A stretch of DNA of 64,000 bases from Fibrobacterota bacterium (GTDB lineage: Bacteria > Fibrobacterota > Chitinivibrionia > Chitinivibrionales > FEN-1185). The translations under genes and the position numbers were made by a program. The stretch lies in assembly GCA_003165595.1 (NCBI GenBank), contig PLWQ01000009.1, positions 79,516-143,515 on the forward strand, in the 5' to 3' direction. The notes below the pieces were generated by a model, which made no database searches, was not told where the DNA came from, and was given only the letters and a program-made list of their open reading frames with translations. Positions within the stretch are counted from its first letter, which is position 1, and every line of letters begins with the position of its first letter. Below are positions 7,728 to 16,561 of the stretch, piece after piece.

Positions 7728-10009
7728 ATAGCGTAAAGACACTGCAGGACAAAATAGACGCGCTTGAACAGCTGCTTGATGTCCAGGAAAAGAGCATCAT
7801 TGAGCAGACGGACAAGCTCGTTGAATCCGAAGCGCGTTTCAAGGCGATTTACGAAGGATCGAGCGATGCTCTCATGCTGCTTACGGTAAAAGGATTCTTT
7901 GACTGCAATCCGGCCACACTTGAAATGTTCGGCTTCAGTAGAAAAGAAGAATTCACGTGTGTGCATCCGGCGGATATTTCCCCGCCTCTCCAGCCGGACG
8001 GAACGGAATCGTTCCCCGCTGCCATGGAGCGCATCAAGACCGCCTTTGACACGGGAAGCAACCGGTTCGAATGGGTACACCGCCGCAAGAGCGGGGAGGA
8101 CTTCTTCGCGGAAGTGCTCCTCACCGCATTCGACATGGACGGCAAACGGGTCCTGCAGGCCACGGTTCGGGACATTTCCAAGCGCAAACGGGCCGAACTC
8201 GCGCTGCAGCAGAGGGAAGCGACGCTGCACGGAATTTACATGGCTGCGCCTATCGGCATTTCCGTATCGAGCAAACGCACCATGATTTCGATCAACAGGC
8301 GGATCAGTGAAATCTCCGGATACGCGGAAGAGGAACTGGTCGGGCGCGGCGCGCGGATATTTTTTGTTGACGATGCGGAATATGAACGCGTGGGTATGGA
8401 ATTATACGGAAATTCCAAGCAGACGGGACGCGCGAGCGTCGAAGCGAGATGGAAGCGCAAAGACGGAACACCGATATATGTTCAGCTTTCGGCAGCGCCC
8501 ATCGAAGGCGCGGACCATGAAATTGTCGCCGTTTTGGACATAACCGAGCGGAAGCGGGCGGAAGAGGCGCTCCGAAAGAGCGAAGCAATGTTGCGCGGCG
8601 TTTACCTGGCCGCTCCGGTGGGGATTACCGTGTCGAATAAACGGGTAATAGAATCCGTCAATGGATGGTTCTCCAGGATGAGCGGTTTCTCCGTAGAGGA
8701 AATGGTCGGGATGAGCTCCCGCATGTACTTCCCCGACGATGTGGAATACGAGCGCGTCGGACGAGAGTTGTACGGCAGGGGCGGGAACGTCGAAGCGCGT
8801 CTTCGACGCAAAGACGGCATGCTATTCGATGTATTGTTGAGCATTGCGGCCCTGAACCCCTGCGATCCTTCCGCCGGAAACGTGGTTACGGCCCTTGACA
8901 TCACCGAACGTAAGCGCGCCGAACGATCCATTGCCGAATCGGAAAAAGGCTTCAGGAGCATGTTCGAACTAACTTCCGAAGGGGTGACGCTCATAAGCCC
9001 GAATACCGGCAAGTTTGTCGCGGCAAACCCGGCCATGTGCGTTATGTTGGGCTATTCGGAAGAGGAATTTCGCAGCCTTTCGCCGGAAGACATCACCCCT
9101 GCCGGAATGAAAGAGGTCATGCGGTGTTCCATGAAAGCGCTTACCGACGGCGGCACAATCCCGGACCACGAAGGAATAACTGTAAGAAAGGACGGCACCC
9201 AGGTCAACGTGATCGTGAGTAACAGCCATATGTTTTGGAGAGGGGATCCTGTCTTTCATGTCACCTTCAAGGATATCACTTTTCTAAAAGAAATGCAGGA
9301 CAAGTTAAAAAAGAAGAATACCGAAATCCTGGAATTCACGGACATGGTCGTGCACGACCTGAGAAAACCCCTCACGACAATGAACATCGTTCTTGGCATG
9401 TCGAGGAAAGGCGCGTTTGGCCCGCTTACCCCGGACGGCGAGGAATCGGTGGACACCGGAATCGAGGCCTCGCACTATATGCAGGAAATGCTCGAAGACC
9501 TGCTCGCATGCGCGCGGCTGGAATCCGGCACGCAGGAGCTTGCCATTGAGGAAACCCGGTTCGGGGAAGTTGTCGAACCGGTGCTCACGCGGATGAAATA
9601 CCAGATTGAAGAAAAGAAGATACAAGTCGTTTTGCCCTACAAGGACATTTCGGTGATGGCGGATAAAAAGCAATTGACCAGGGTGCTCATGAATCTTGTT
9701 GGAAACGCGATTAATTATATCGGCAGCGGGCCAGACAAATTCATCAGGATAGCCTGGGAACAGAGAAACGGCGCGCCGGTATTCATGGTAGCGGACAACG
9801 GGATCGGCGTTCCCGAAGGGTCCCGCAAAGACCTTTTCGCAAAATTCAAGAGGGGCAGCAACGTTTCCGGCGTCCAGGGGACCGGGCTTGGATTATCCAT
9901 TGTGAAGGGAATCGTGGAGGCGCACGGCGGGGAAATCTGGTTCGACAGCGAGGTGGGGAAGGGAACGACTTTTTATTTCACGCTTGGCGGCGAAGGGGCG
10001 AAGGCGTGA
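7724..10009 (+). CDS. Four-PAS histidine kinase
   Basis: This is a soluble 761-aa kinase. It has an N-terminal coiled coil (1-35), four PAS domains (about 35-155, 165-275, 290-395, 405-520), the first three each ending in a (D)ITERKRAE- or DISKRKRAE-type linker, a phosphoacceptor helix with H544 in VVHDLRKPL, and a GHKL ATPase (N box NLVGNAINY, G1 DNGIGV, G2 GTGLGLSIVKG). PAS2 and PAS3 share near-identical openings and look like a recent duplication. The ATGA overlap couples it to the unknown protein upstream. There is no membrane segment. The cognate regulator is not adjacent, since the next gene is convergent fic. Confidence 0.9.
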   Translation: MNSVKTLQDKIDALEQLLDVQEKSIIEQTDKLVESEARFKAIYEGSSDALMLLTVKGFFDCNPATLEMFGFSRKEEFTCVHPADISPPLQPDGTESFPAAMERIKTAFDTGSNRFEWVHRRKSGEDFFAEVLLTAFDMDGKRVLQATVRDISKRKRAELALQQREATLHGIYMAAPIGISVSSKRTMISINRRISEISGYAEEELVGRGARIFFVDDAEYERVGMELYGNSKQTGRASVEARWKRKDGTPIYVQLSAAPIEGADHEIVAVLDITERKRAEEALRKSEAMLRGVYLAAPVGITVSNKRVIESVNGWFSRMSGFSVEEMVGMSSRMYFPDDVEYERVGRELYGRGGNVEARLRRKDGMLFDVLLSIAALNPCDPSAGNVVTALDITERKRAERSIAESEKGFRSMFELTSEGVTLISPNTGKFVAANPAMCVMLGYSEEEFRSLSPEDITPAGMKEVMRCSMKALTDGGTIPDHEGITVRKDGTQVNVIVSNSHMFWRGDPVFHVTFKDITFLKEMQDKLKKKNTEILEFTDMVVHDLRKPLTTMNIVLGMSRKGAFGPLTPDGEESVDTGIEASHYMQEMLEDLLACARLESGTQELAIEETRFGEVVEPVLTRMKYQIEEKKIQVVLPYKDISVMADKKQLTRVLMNLVGNAINYIGSGPDKFIRIAWEQRNGAPVFMVADNGIGVPEGSRKDLFAKFKRGSNVSGVQGTGLGLSIVKGIVEAHGGEIWFDSEVGKGTTFYFTLGGEGAKA

Positions 10010-10073
10010 GCGGGGGAAGATGCATCTATTGCATATCATAGTAGGACAGGAAAGGATATTCTTTGTTCGGTGT

Positions 10074-10967
10074 CTATTTGAGTTCCTGAACAGAGCCGGA
10101 TCCGATTTTCCACACACCTTTTTCACGGAATGCCGGGATGGTCTGCCTGCGGGCCGCGTTGAGAAGAGCGTTCACCGAATGTTGCTTTTCTTTGGCATAG
10201 TCCGCCAGCGGGGTTATCGTATCTCCGCGAAGGTAGGCCAGCCTTTTATGGAGCGATTCCATGAGGGCGAGAGAAATGATGGTTTCCATGAGTTTTGTTT
10301 TGTTTGATACATGGTATGCTTCGAAGGCCTTGTAATATCCTTGTTTTTCCTTGTTTCTGATGATGATGGAGGGAAACCCGTATCGGGCCAGCTGATAATT
10401 AATGATAACCCGTCCCATTCTCCCGTTTCCGTCGCAAAAGGGGTGAATGGTTTCGAAGGCAAGATGGAATGCAGCGATCCGGTCGGTAAAGTATGATTCG
10501 GAGTCGGAATTATAATCGGTTGTGATTGATTCGATCATCGATTCGACCTTTTCCGGTGCAGGGGCGATATGTGTGCCGACGCGCACATATTCACCGGGTT
10601 TCCGGAATCTTCCGGCATAATCATCATTAATATTTCCGAGCAGCATTTTATGCAGGAGCAACATCAGTTCCATGGAAAGACCCGAATCAACAGATTTACT
10701 TTTGGTATATTCCATGACCCGTGCGAGATTTTTCGCCTCAAAGACCTCGCGAACCGAGATGTCCCGCGATATTTCGAGTTCCATGAGAATGCGTTCGGTT
10801 TCCTTAAGAGTCAAGGTCGAATTCTCTATCGCGTTCGAGTTAAAGACGCTTTCCGAAAGTTCGGATTCATCGATAATCTTCAGCAAAGAATCCTTGCCCT
10901 TGGAAAGCCGGGTGTAGTGAGCCTTCAATTGCTTGATCTGGTTTTTTGTGGGATTGGTCGAAGCCAT
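10074..10967 (-). CDS. Fic-family protein with C-terminal DNA-binding-like domain
   Basis: The 297-aa product carries the canonical Fic core HPFCDGNGRMGR (175-186), which transfers AMP or another nucleotide to target hydroxyls. The inhibitory motif SNAIEN (44-49, pattern S/TxxxE G/N) sits before the core as in class II Fic enzymes, so it is predicted to be self-inhibited. The last 45 residues (about 252-297) look like a small helix-turn-helix (VNALLNAARRQ, then TIPAFREKGVWKI). Together with repeated 9-mers over its promoter this suggests autoregulation. It is convergent with the kinase gene ending at 10009 and divergent from the che operon. Length is normal for the family. Confidence 0.9.
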   Translation of the reverse strand: MASTNPTKNQIKQLKAHYTRLSKGKDSLLKIIDESELSESVFNSNAIENSTLTLKETERILMELEISRDISVREVFEAKNLARVMEYTKSKSVDSGLSMELMLLLHKMLLGNINDDYAGRFRKPGEYVRVGTHIAPAPEKVESMIESITTDYNSDSESYFTDRIAAFHLAFETIHPFCDGNGRMGRVIINYQLARYGFPSIIIRNKEKQGYYKAFEAYHVSNKTKLMETIISLALMESLHKRLAYLRGDTITPLADYAKEKQHSVNALLNAARRQTIPAFREKGVWKIGSGSVQELK

Positions 10968-10973
10968 GGTTCT

Positions 10974-11002
10974 AATATAACAAATTAACGCAAAAAAGCC
11001 AA
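10974..11002 (-). promoter_or_regulatory. fic promoter, probably giving a leaderless transcript
   Basis: Read on the - strand, TTGGCT (11002-10997) and TATATT (10979-10974) are separated by exactly 17 bases, close to the sigma-70 consensus. Only six bases lie between the -10 box and the fic ATG, so transcription should start at or next to the start codon. Confidence 0.6.
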
Positions 11003-11041
11003 ATTATCGTTAATTTTAATCGAAATCAGCCTAAATTAACG
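10982..11041. promoter_or_regulatory. Three AAATTAACG boxes over the fic promoter
   Basis: AAATTAACG occurs at 10982-10990 and 11033-11041, and in inverse orientation at 11008-11016, spaced about 25 bp. The first box lies inside the spacer of the fic promoter, so a bound protein would block transcription. The Fic protein has a DNA-binding-like tail and is the obvious candidate. The boxes also lie upstream of the divergent gene at 11128. Confidence 0.5.
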
Positions 11042-11127
11042 GTTGTTTAGCCCGCCGCTTCAGCAGGTTGTTGCCTGCCGGAAAAGATGCGACGTTTTTT
11101 CAGGCTTGCAGGGACAGAGGAAAAATC

Positions 11128-12216
11128 ATGAGCAAGGTCACTGTCTTGTTGGTAGACGACGACCCCGTTATTCGGGAAACGGTGTGTGAGCAACTGAGCG
11201 CCCATTCGTACGCCGTTACCACTTCGGAAAGCGCGGTGCAAGCCCTTGAGACAATGAAAGAGAAATCCTTCGAAACAGTCCTGTCGGACATTAAAATGCC
11301 GGGCATGTCCGGCATAGAATTCTTGAGAAGGATAAGCGAAATCGATTCCGATTTACCTGTTATTCTGCTTTCCGGACATGCCGGAATAGACAATGCCATA
11401 CAGGCTGTTGTCAACCGCGCATTTGATTTTATTCAAAAACCATTTACCACAAGCCTCCTTTTGCGCTCTGTTGAGAAAGCCGTTGAATTCAGGAGATTAA
11501 GACTGGCTGAAAAACAAAACAGAAGCACGCTGGAAGACGCTGTGACAAAAAGGACCGCCGAGCTGTCGGAGGCCCTTAACCAGATAAAGAATTCGAGCAG
11601 GGAAATGATCCAAAGGCTTCTTGTCGCGGCCGAATACAGGGACGACGATACGGGTCAGCACGTTAAACGCATTGGAATCTATTCCACGACCCTGGCAGGA
11701 ATCATGAAAATGCCAAAGGATTTTCTAGAAAACATCGCCATTGCAAGCTCCATGCACGATATAGGGAAAATCGGTATTCCCGACGGTATTCTGCTTAAGC
11801 GCGGGCCGCTTCTGCCGAGCGAATTCGATGCGATAAAGACCCACTGTTTTATCGGCGCCAAAATACTGGCGAATCCCAAAGGCGCAATGCTCAAGATGGC
11901 CGAAATAATCGCCGTAGGCCATCACGAAAAATGGGATGGAACCGGGTATCCGCGCGCCGTCAAGGGAGAAAACATTCCGATTGAATGCCGGGTTGTGATG
12001 ATTTGCGACCAGTACGACGCGCTGCGGAGCAAAAGACCGTACAAACTGCCGTTTGACCACAAGAGAACGTGCAAGATCATAACCGAAGGCGACGGCAGGA
12101 CAAAACCCGAGCATTTTGATCCCGCGGTGCTCAGCGCTTTTTCGGGAGCGGCAGAGGTGTTCGACAAGTTATTCACCAAATACAGCGCGGGCGCGGAGAG
12201 CGGCGCCGCAAAATAG
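11128..12216 (+). CDS. Receiver-HD-GYP response regulator
   Basis: The 362-aa regulator has an N-terminal receiver (acidic residues 10-12, phospho-Asp D54 in [11 protein letters not shown], Lys in QKPF), a coiled-coil linker, and a C-terminal HD-GYP domain with H210/D211 ([11 protein letters not shown]), [11 protein letters not shown] and a downstream DQYDAL. HD-GYP domains with these residues hydrolyse cyclic di-GMP, so phosphorylation probably tunes c-di-GMP level. The ATG at 11128 follows a purine-rich GAGGAAAA and starts the receiver fold directly. It is the first gene of the chemosensory operon, 23 bp before cheW. Confidence 0.9.
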   Translation: MSKVTVLLVDDDPVIRETVCEQLSAHSYAVTTSESAVQALETMKEKSFETVLSDIKMPGMSGIEFLRRISEIDSDLPVILLSGHAGIDNAIQAVVNRAFDFIQKPFTTSLLLRSVEKAVEFRRLRLAEKQNRSTLEDAVTKRTAELSEALNQIKNSSREMIQRLLVAAEYRDDDTGQHVKRIGIYSTTLAGIMKMPKDFLENIAIASSMHDIGKIGIPDGILLKRGPLLPSEFDAIKTHCFIGAKILANPKGAMLKMAEIIAVGHHEKWDGTGYPRAVKGENIPIECRVVMICDQYDALRSKRPYKLPFDHKRTCKIITEGDGRTKPEHFDPAVLSAFSGAAEVFDKLFTKYSAGAESGAAK

Positions 12217-12239
12217 ACGATAGCACAGGATGGTTTCAA

Positions 12240-12734
12240 ATGGATGACATCATACAACTTGAGGACCGGCAGCCGGCGAGGGATCGCATTGTCGTGTTCG
12301 CTCTTGACAATCCGCATTACGCGCTTTATCTGTCTGCCGTGGAACGGATCGTTCGCGCGGTTGAAATCACGCCTTTGCCAAAGGCCCCGGAAATAGTGCT
12401 GGGAGTCATCAATGTCCAGGGCAGTGTCCTGCCCGTGCTGGACATACGCAAACGTTTCCGCCTGCCCGCGCGTGGAATGAACCTGGACGACCGGTTCATC
12501 ATCGCACGGACCGCGCGGCGGCAGGTGGCGCTGGTGGTCGATTCGGTTTGGGGCGTCCATGAGCTTGCGGAGACGGAAATGGTGAATGCGAAGGAGGCAC
12601 TGCCCTTTGCGCAATACCTTAAGGGCGTGGCAAAATTGGAAGACAACCTGGTTCTTATCCACGATCTGGACCAGTTTCTTTCCCTTGACGAAGAGCGGGT
12701 TTTGGACACCGCCCTTGCAAAAGGCGCACAATGA
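12240..12734 (+). CDS. cheW: CheW-type coupling protein
   Basis: This single CheW (SH3-like) domain of 164 aa links the chemoreceptor to CheA. Typical segments are visible: YALYLSAVERIVRAVEITPLP, VLGVINVQGSVLPVLDIR and the closing strand pair LVVDSVWGV. It overlaps cheR by 4 bases (ATGA). It is the first of two coupling proteins in the operon, which are too different to be recent duplicates. Family assignment is clear. Confidence 0.9.
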   Translation: MDDIIQLEDRQPARDRIVVFALDNPHYALYLSAVERIVRAVEITPLPKAPEIVLGVINVQGSVLPVLDIRKRFRLPARGMNLDDRFIIARTARRQVALVVDSVWGVHELAETEMVNAKEALPFAQYLKGVAKLEDNLVLIHDLDQFLSLDEERVLDTALAKGAQ

Positions 12735-14224
12735 AGCATACCCTCACCTCCGGCTTGTTATCGCAACTGAGCGACTTTATAGCTGCAAAAACCGCTTTGC
12801 ACTTTCCGCCGGAGCGGTGGGATGACTTGGAATACAAGGTGGGTTTTGCTGCCAAGGAATTCAGGGTTGCAGACAAAGAAGCGTTTGTACAATGGCTGTT
12901 ATCTTCGCCGTTGACAACCGGCCAGATGGACATTCTGGCGAGTCACCTTACCATTCACGAGACCTATTTCTGGCGGGAACCCAAGGTTTTTGAGGCGCTC
13001 ATTACGCAGGTCCTGCCCGCGCTTGTACGCTCGCGGGAAAACAACAACAGGTGCATAAGAATATGGAGCGCGGGCTGTGCCACCGGCGAGGAACCATACT
13101 CCATCGCCATAGCGTTGCACAAAGTAATACCCGAATTGAAAGAATGGAACATAACCATTCAGGCAACCGACATCAATCCCCACATGCTTCGAAAGGCCCT
13201 GGCCGGTGTTTATGGCAAATGGTCGTTCCGTAACGCACCGCCCTGGCTAATTGACGGTTACTTTAACTGCAAAAAGGACGGCGTGTCTGAGATACTGCCT
13301 GAAATCAGAAAAATGGTCACTTTCGCCTATTTGAACCTGGCGGAAGACAATTATCCTTCTTCCCTGAACAATACCAACGCCATGGACATCATCTTCTGCC
13401 GTAACGTGCTCATGTATTTCGCGCCGGAACGAGCAACGCAGGTCGGGCAGAATCTCTTTCGCTCACTCGTGGAAGGCGGATGGCTCATGGTGGGCGCCAG
13501 CGAGCTTTCCCAGCATCTTTTTCCGCAATTTGCATCAGTCAACTTTCCCGGCGCAATTGCGTTTCGTAAGGAAACTCCGGGCCTTCCATTGCCCAAGGCT
13601 TTCCCGTATGAAGCGCCCTCTTTCCAAACAGCCGAAAATCAGCAGCCGGTGAAGTCGCCTGCGTGGGACATTCAACCGGAGCCCGCGTTTCAATTTATTA
13701 AAGATGAAAGGACACTGGCAGCGGTCAACGGTTCGCCCGTGCGGAACGAATATGCCGCTGTGCCGGAACAATCCTCTCCGTCAACCGGCCTTGAGACCAT
13801 TGCAAAAACCGCAGAAGAAACGTTGGCCTCCAAGGTCTCCACGATCCGGGCGCTTGCAGACCAGGGAAAACTTCCGGAAGCATTGGCCCTGTGCGAAGAA
13901 TCCCTGACTTCCGATAAACTCAATCCCGGCCTGCATTTTCTGCGCGCAATAATTCTTCAGGAACTTAACAGGATCGAGGAGGCGGGCGTTTCATTGAAAC
14001 GGACGCTGTATCTCGACCAGAATTTTGTGCTGGCCCATTTTGCGCTGGGCAACGTTGCGCTGCGACAAGGTAAAGCGCGTGCGGCAAGAAAACATTTCGA
14101 GAACGTGCTTTCTCTCTTGAAAGAGAACCGTCCCGAAGACGTCCTGCCCGAATCCGAGGGCCTCACGGCTGGCCGGTTCAGGGAAATCATTATGGCCACC
14201 ATGGAAACCGGAGCGTTGGTATGA
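12731..14224 (+). CDS. cheR: CheR methyltransferase with C-terminal TPR
   Basis: The 497-aa protein joins a CheR methyltransferase to a tetratricopeptide tail. The catalytic part (1-275) has the N-terminal helical domain with IHETYFWRE (75-83), the SAM-binding loop AGCATGEEPYS (114-124) and IFCRNVLMYF (221-230). Residues 275-365 are a low-complexity linker, and 370-470 carry TPR-like helices (LHFLRAIILQELN, AHFALGNVALRQGKARAA). It methylates receptor glutamates. TPR-fused CheR proteins are typical of chemosensory systems that do not simply drive flagella. It overlaps both neighbours by 4 bases. Confidence 0.9.
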   Translation: MKHTLTSGLLSQLSDFIAAKTALHFPPERWDDLEYKVGFAAKEFRVADKEAFVQWLLSSPLTTGQMDILASHLTIHETYFWREPKVFEALITQVLPALVRSRENNNRCIRIWSAGCATGEEPYSIAIALHKVIPELKEWNITIQATDINPHMLRKALAGVYGKWSFRNAPPWLIDGYFNCKKDGVSEILPEIRKMVTFAYLNLAEDNYPSSLNNTNAMDIIFCRNVLMYFAPERATQVGQNLFRSLVEGGWLMVGASELSQHLFPQFASVNFPGAIAFRKETPGLPLPKAFPYEAPSFQTAENQQPVKSPAWDIQPEPAFQFIKDERTLAAVNGSPVRNEYAAVPEQSSPSTGLETIAKTAEETLASKVSTIRALADQGKLPEALALCEESLTSDKLNPGLHFLRAIILQELNRIEEAGVSLKRTLYLDQNFVLAHFALGNVALRQGKARAARKHFENVLSLLKENRPEDVLPESEGLTAGRFREIIMATMETGALV

Positions 14225-14757
14225 ATCAAGATCCAATCGTTCTAAACCAAGCTGCCATTCTAAAAACGAGGGCACGCGCGCTGGCGCAGGAACCGAAGAA
14301 AGCCGCACAGGCGGGAACGTTCCTTGAAATCATCGAGTTTTGCCTTGCGTCCGAAACCTACGGGATCGAAGCCGTGTTCGTCCGCGAAATTCATCCCCTC
14401 AAGGATTTAACTCCGCTGCCTGGCGTGCCGGCTTTTGTGCTGGGCATAACCAATGTGCGCGGGAAGATACTATCGGTAGTCGATCTCAAGAAATTTGTCA
14501 ATCTGCCGGACAAGGGTTTGGGCGAGCTTAACAAAATGATAATCATCCGCAACAGCCGGATGGAATTCGGCATCCTGGCCGATGCCGTACTCGGGGCGCG
14601 GTCGGTGTCGCTTGACACGATTGAGCCTTTGCCCGCCACGGTCACCGGGATCGGGGCGGATTACGTGAAAGGGGTCACGGGAGAACATGTCATAATTCTC
14701 GATGCGCAAGGAATTTTGGATGATGAGAGAATAATCGTGAATGAAGTTGTTGCATAA
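14221..14757 (+). CDS. cheW: Second CheW-type coupling protein
   Basis: This 178-aa CheW homologue has a 35-residue N-terminal extension before the CheW domain (EIIEFCLASETYGIEAVFV, VLGITNVRGKILSVVDLK). It overlaps cheR by 4 bases and lies 50 bp before the receptor gene. The operon thus encodes two different couplers, which may load different receptors or tune array composition. Confidence 0.9.
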   Translation: MNQDPIVLNQAAILKTRARALAQEPKKAAQAGTFLEIIEFCLASETYGIEAVFVREIHPLKDLTPLPGVPAFVLGITNVRGKILSVVDLKKFVNLPDKGLGELNKMIIIRNSRMEFGILADAVLGARSVSLDTIEPLPATVTGIGADYVKGVTGEHVIILDAQGILDDERIIVNEVVA

Positions 14758-14807
14758 CATGAAAGCGAATCAATGGAACACAGGAATAAACAAAGAAAGG
14801 GTGCGGT

Positions 14808-16442
14808 ATGTTCAATAACATGAAGATCGGAATACGTCTGGCGCTGGGGTTTTGCGTGGTGATCGGATTCATGATTGCAATAATCGTCGTGAGTGTGAAT
14901 CAGATCGCGGTTAGCCGCGAAATGCTTGATAGTATCGTAAAAGTCAACAATATCCGCGTTCAATTAGCCAATACCATGATTGATCATGTGAGAGAAGTGT
15001 CAATTGCTCTCCGCACTGCTTTGCTGCTGAAGGACACGGAAAAATCAAAGCAAATGAGAGACAAGATCGCCGAAACCAGGAAAGAGTACGATGAGAGCCT
15101 GAGGAAAGTTGAAGAATTGACACCGCGAGATGATTCAAAGGCACTTGAAATAATCTCGAAAGTCAAAGCTTGCCAGGAGAAATCAAGGACGTTGAACAAT
15201 GCAGTGTTTGATCTGGCTGTGTCAGGCAAGCACGACGCGGCCCTCGATTTGATGACCGGAAAAGCGAGTCCCGCGGTTGGTCAATGGATAGAAGTCATAG
15301 ACGATCTCATACATTACAATGAAGATCGTATTGCATCACGGTATTACGAAGCAACCCTGGCCCAGGAAGACGCGCGCAAAATCATGCTCCTTCTTGGAGC
15401 GCTGGCCATAGCGCTTGCCTTGACACTTGCCATCTTGTTGACCACAAGCATCACAGGGCCACTCAAGGCAAGCGTTCACGCCGCAAACACGATTGCGGCA
15501 AAAGACCTGACCATAGATCTCTCCAAGTATAAGAAACGGGGGGACGAAATAGGAGACCTGGTACAGGCTCTCAGTAGAATGGTCGAGTCGTTAAAGGAGC
15601 AAATACAAGGGATCATGGAAGGAGTGAATGTGCTTTCGAGTTCCTCCAACGAGATCCTTGCCGCAACCACCCAGGTGGCATCCGGCACCGCCGAAAACGC
15701 CTCGGCCATCAGCGAGACCACCACCACGGTTGAAGAGGTTCGGCAGGCCGCGGAGCTTTCCTCGACAAAGGCGAAAAACATGTCCGACAGCTCGCAGCGC
15801 GTGGCCCAGGTCTCTCAATCCGGGAGAAAAGCCGTGGAAGACACCGCAGCCGGTATGCTTCACATCCGAGCGCAAATGGACTCCATCGCGCAGACCATTG
15901 TCCGCTTAAGCGAGCAGAGCCAATCCATAGGCGGCATTATTGCTTCCGTCACCGACATCGCCGACCAGTCCAACCTTCTCGCGGTGAATGCCGCGATCGA
16001 GGCCACAAGGGCCGGAGAACAAGGCAAGGCATTCGCGGTGGTGGCGCAGGAGATAAAAAGTCTTGCCGAGCAATCCAAACAGGCGACCACGCAGGTGCGC
16101 ACCATTTTGAACGACGTGCAGAAGGCTACCAGTGCCGCGGTGATGGCAACGGAACAGGGGAGCAAGGCGGTTGAGGCAGGGGTGAAACAATCCGCCCAGG
16201 CCGGAGAGGCGATACGCGTGCTTGCCGAAAGCAGCGACGAAGCGGCCCAGACCGCGACGCAGATTGTGGCATCCAGTCAGCAGCAGGTGGTGGGCATGAA
16301 CCAGATCGGGACCGCAATGGAAAATATCAATCAGGCAGGGGCCGAGACGGCCGCAAGCATGAAGCAGGCGGAAACCGCGGCGAAGGATTTGCACGAGATA
16401 GGGCAGAAACTGAAGGGCATGGTTGAGCAATTCAAAGCGTAG
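14808..16442 (+). CDS. mcp: Methyl-accepting chemotaxis protein
   Basis: The 544-aa receptor has TM1 (about 12-33), a periplasmic four-helix-bundle sensor (35-187), TM2 (about 188-212), a HAMP domain (213-265) and a cytoplasmic signalling coiled coil. The hairpin tip near 385-415 reads IADQSNLLAVNAAIEATRAG and keeps the glutamate for kinase contact. The C-terminus ends MVEQFKA without a pentapeptide tether, so CheR/CheB must act without one. It is the only receptor in the window and lies directly before cheA. Confidence 0.93.
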   Translation: MFNNMKIGIRLALGFCVVIGFMIAIIVVSVNQIAVSREMLDSIVKVNNIRVQLANTMIDHVREVSIALRTALLLKDTEKSKQMRDKIAETRKEYDESLRKVEELTPRDDSKALEIISKVKACQEKSRTLNNAVFDLAVSGKHDAALDLMTGKASPAVGQWIEVIDDLIHYNEDRIASRYYEATLAQEDARKIMLLLGALAIALALTLAILLTTSITGPLKASVHAANTIAAKDLTIDLSKYKKRGDEIGDLVQALSRMVESLKEQIQGIMEGVNVLSSSSNEILAATTQVASGTAENASAISETTTTVEEVRQAAELSSTKAKNMSDSSQRVAQVSQSGRKAVEDTAAGMLHIRAQMDSIAQTIVRLSEQSQSIGGIIASVTDIADQSNLLAVNAAIEATRAGEQGKAFAVVAQEIKSLAEQSKQATTQVRTILNDVQKATSAAVMATEQGSKAVEAGVKQSAQAGEAIRVLAESSDEAAQTATQIVASSQQQVVGMNQIGTAMENINQAGAETAASMKQAETAAKDLHEIGQKLKGMVEQFKA

Positions 16443-16481
16443 GGCAGTTATTCAAGCCTCTCGGATACCCTCACCCCTGCC

Positions 16482-16505
16482 CCCTCTCCCGTTAACGGGA
16501 GAGGG
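16482..16505. repeat. Perfect 12-bp-arm palindrome between mcp and cheA
   Basis: CCCTCTCCCGTT is followed directly by its reverse complement, inside a segment of the CCCTCTCC/GGAGAGGGG repeat type that recurs at 17027, 25277, 25963 and 41351. It could act as an attenuator between mcp and cheA, but no T-run follows. Confidence 0.6.
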
Positions 16506-16561
16506 GAAAAGGGACAAGGAGAGATGGTTTGAGTGGTTACACCTAAAAGCGGTTACAAACT

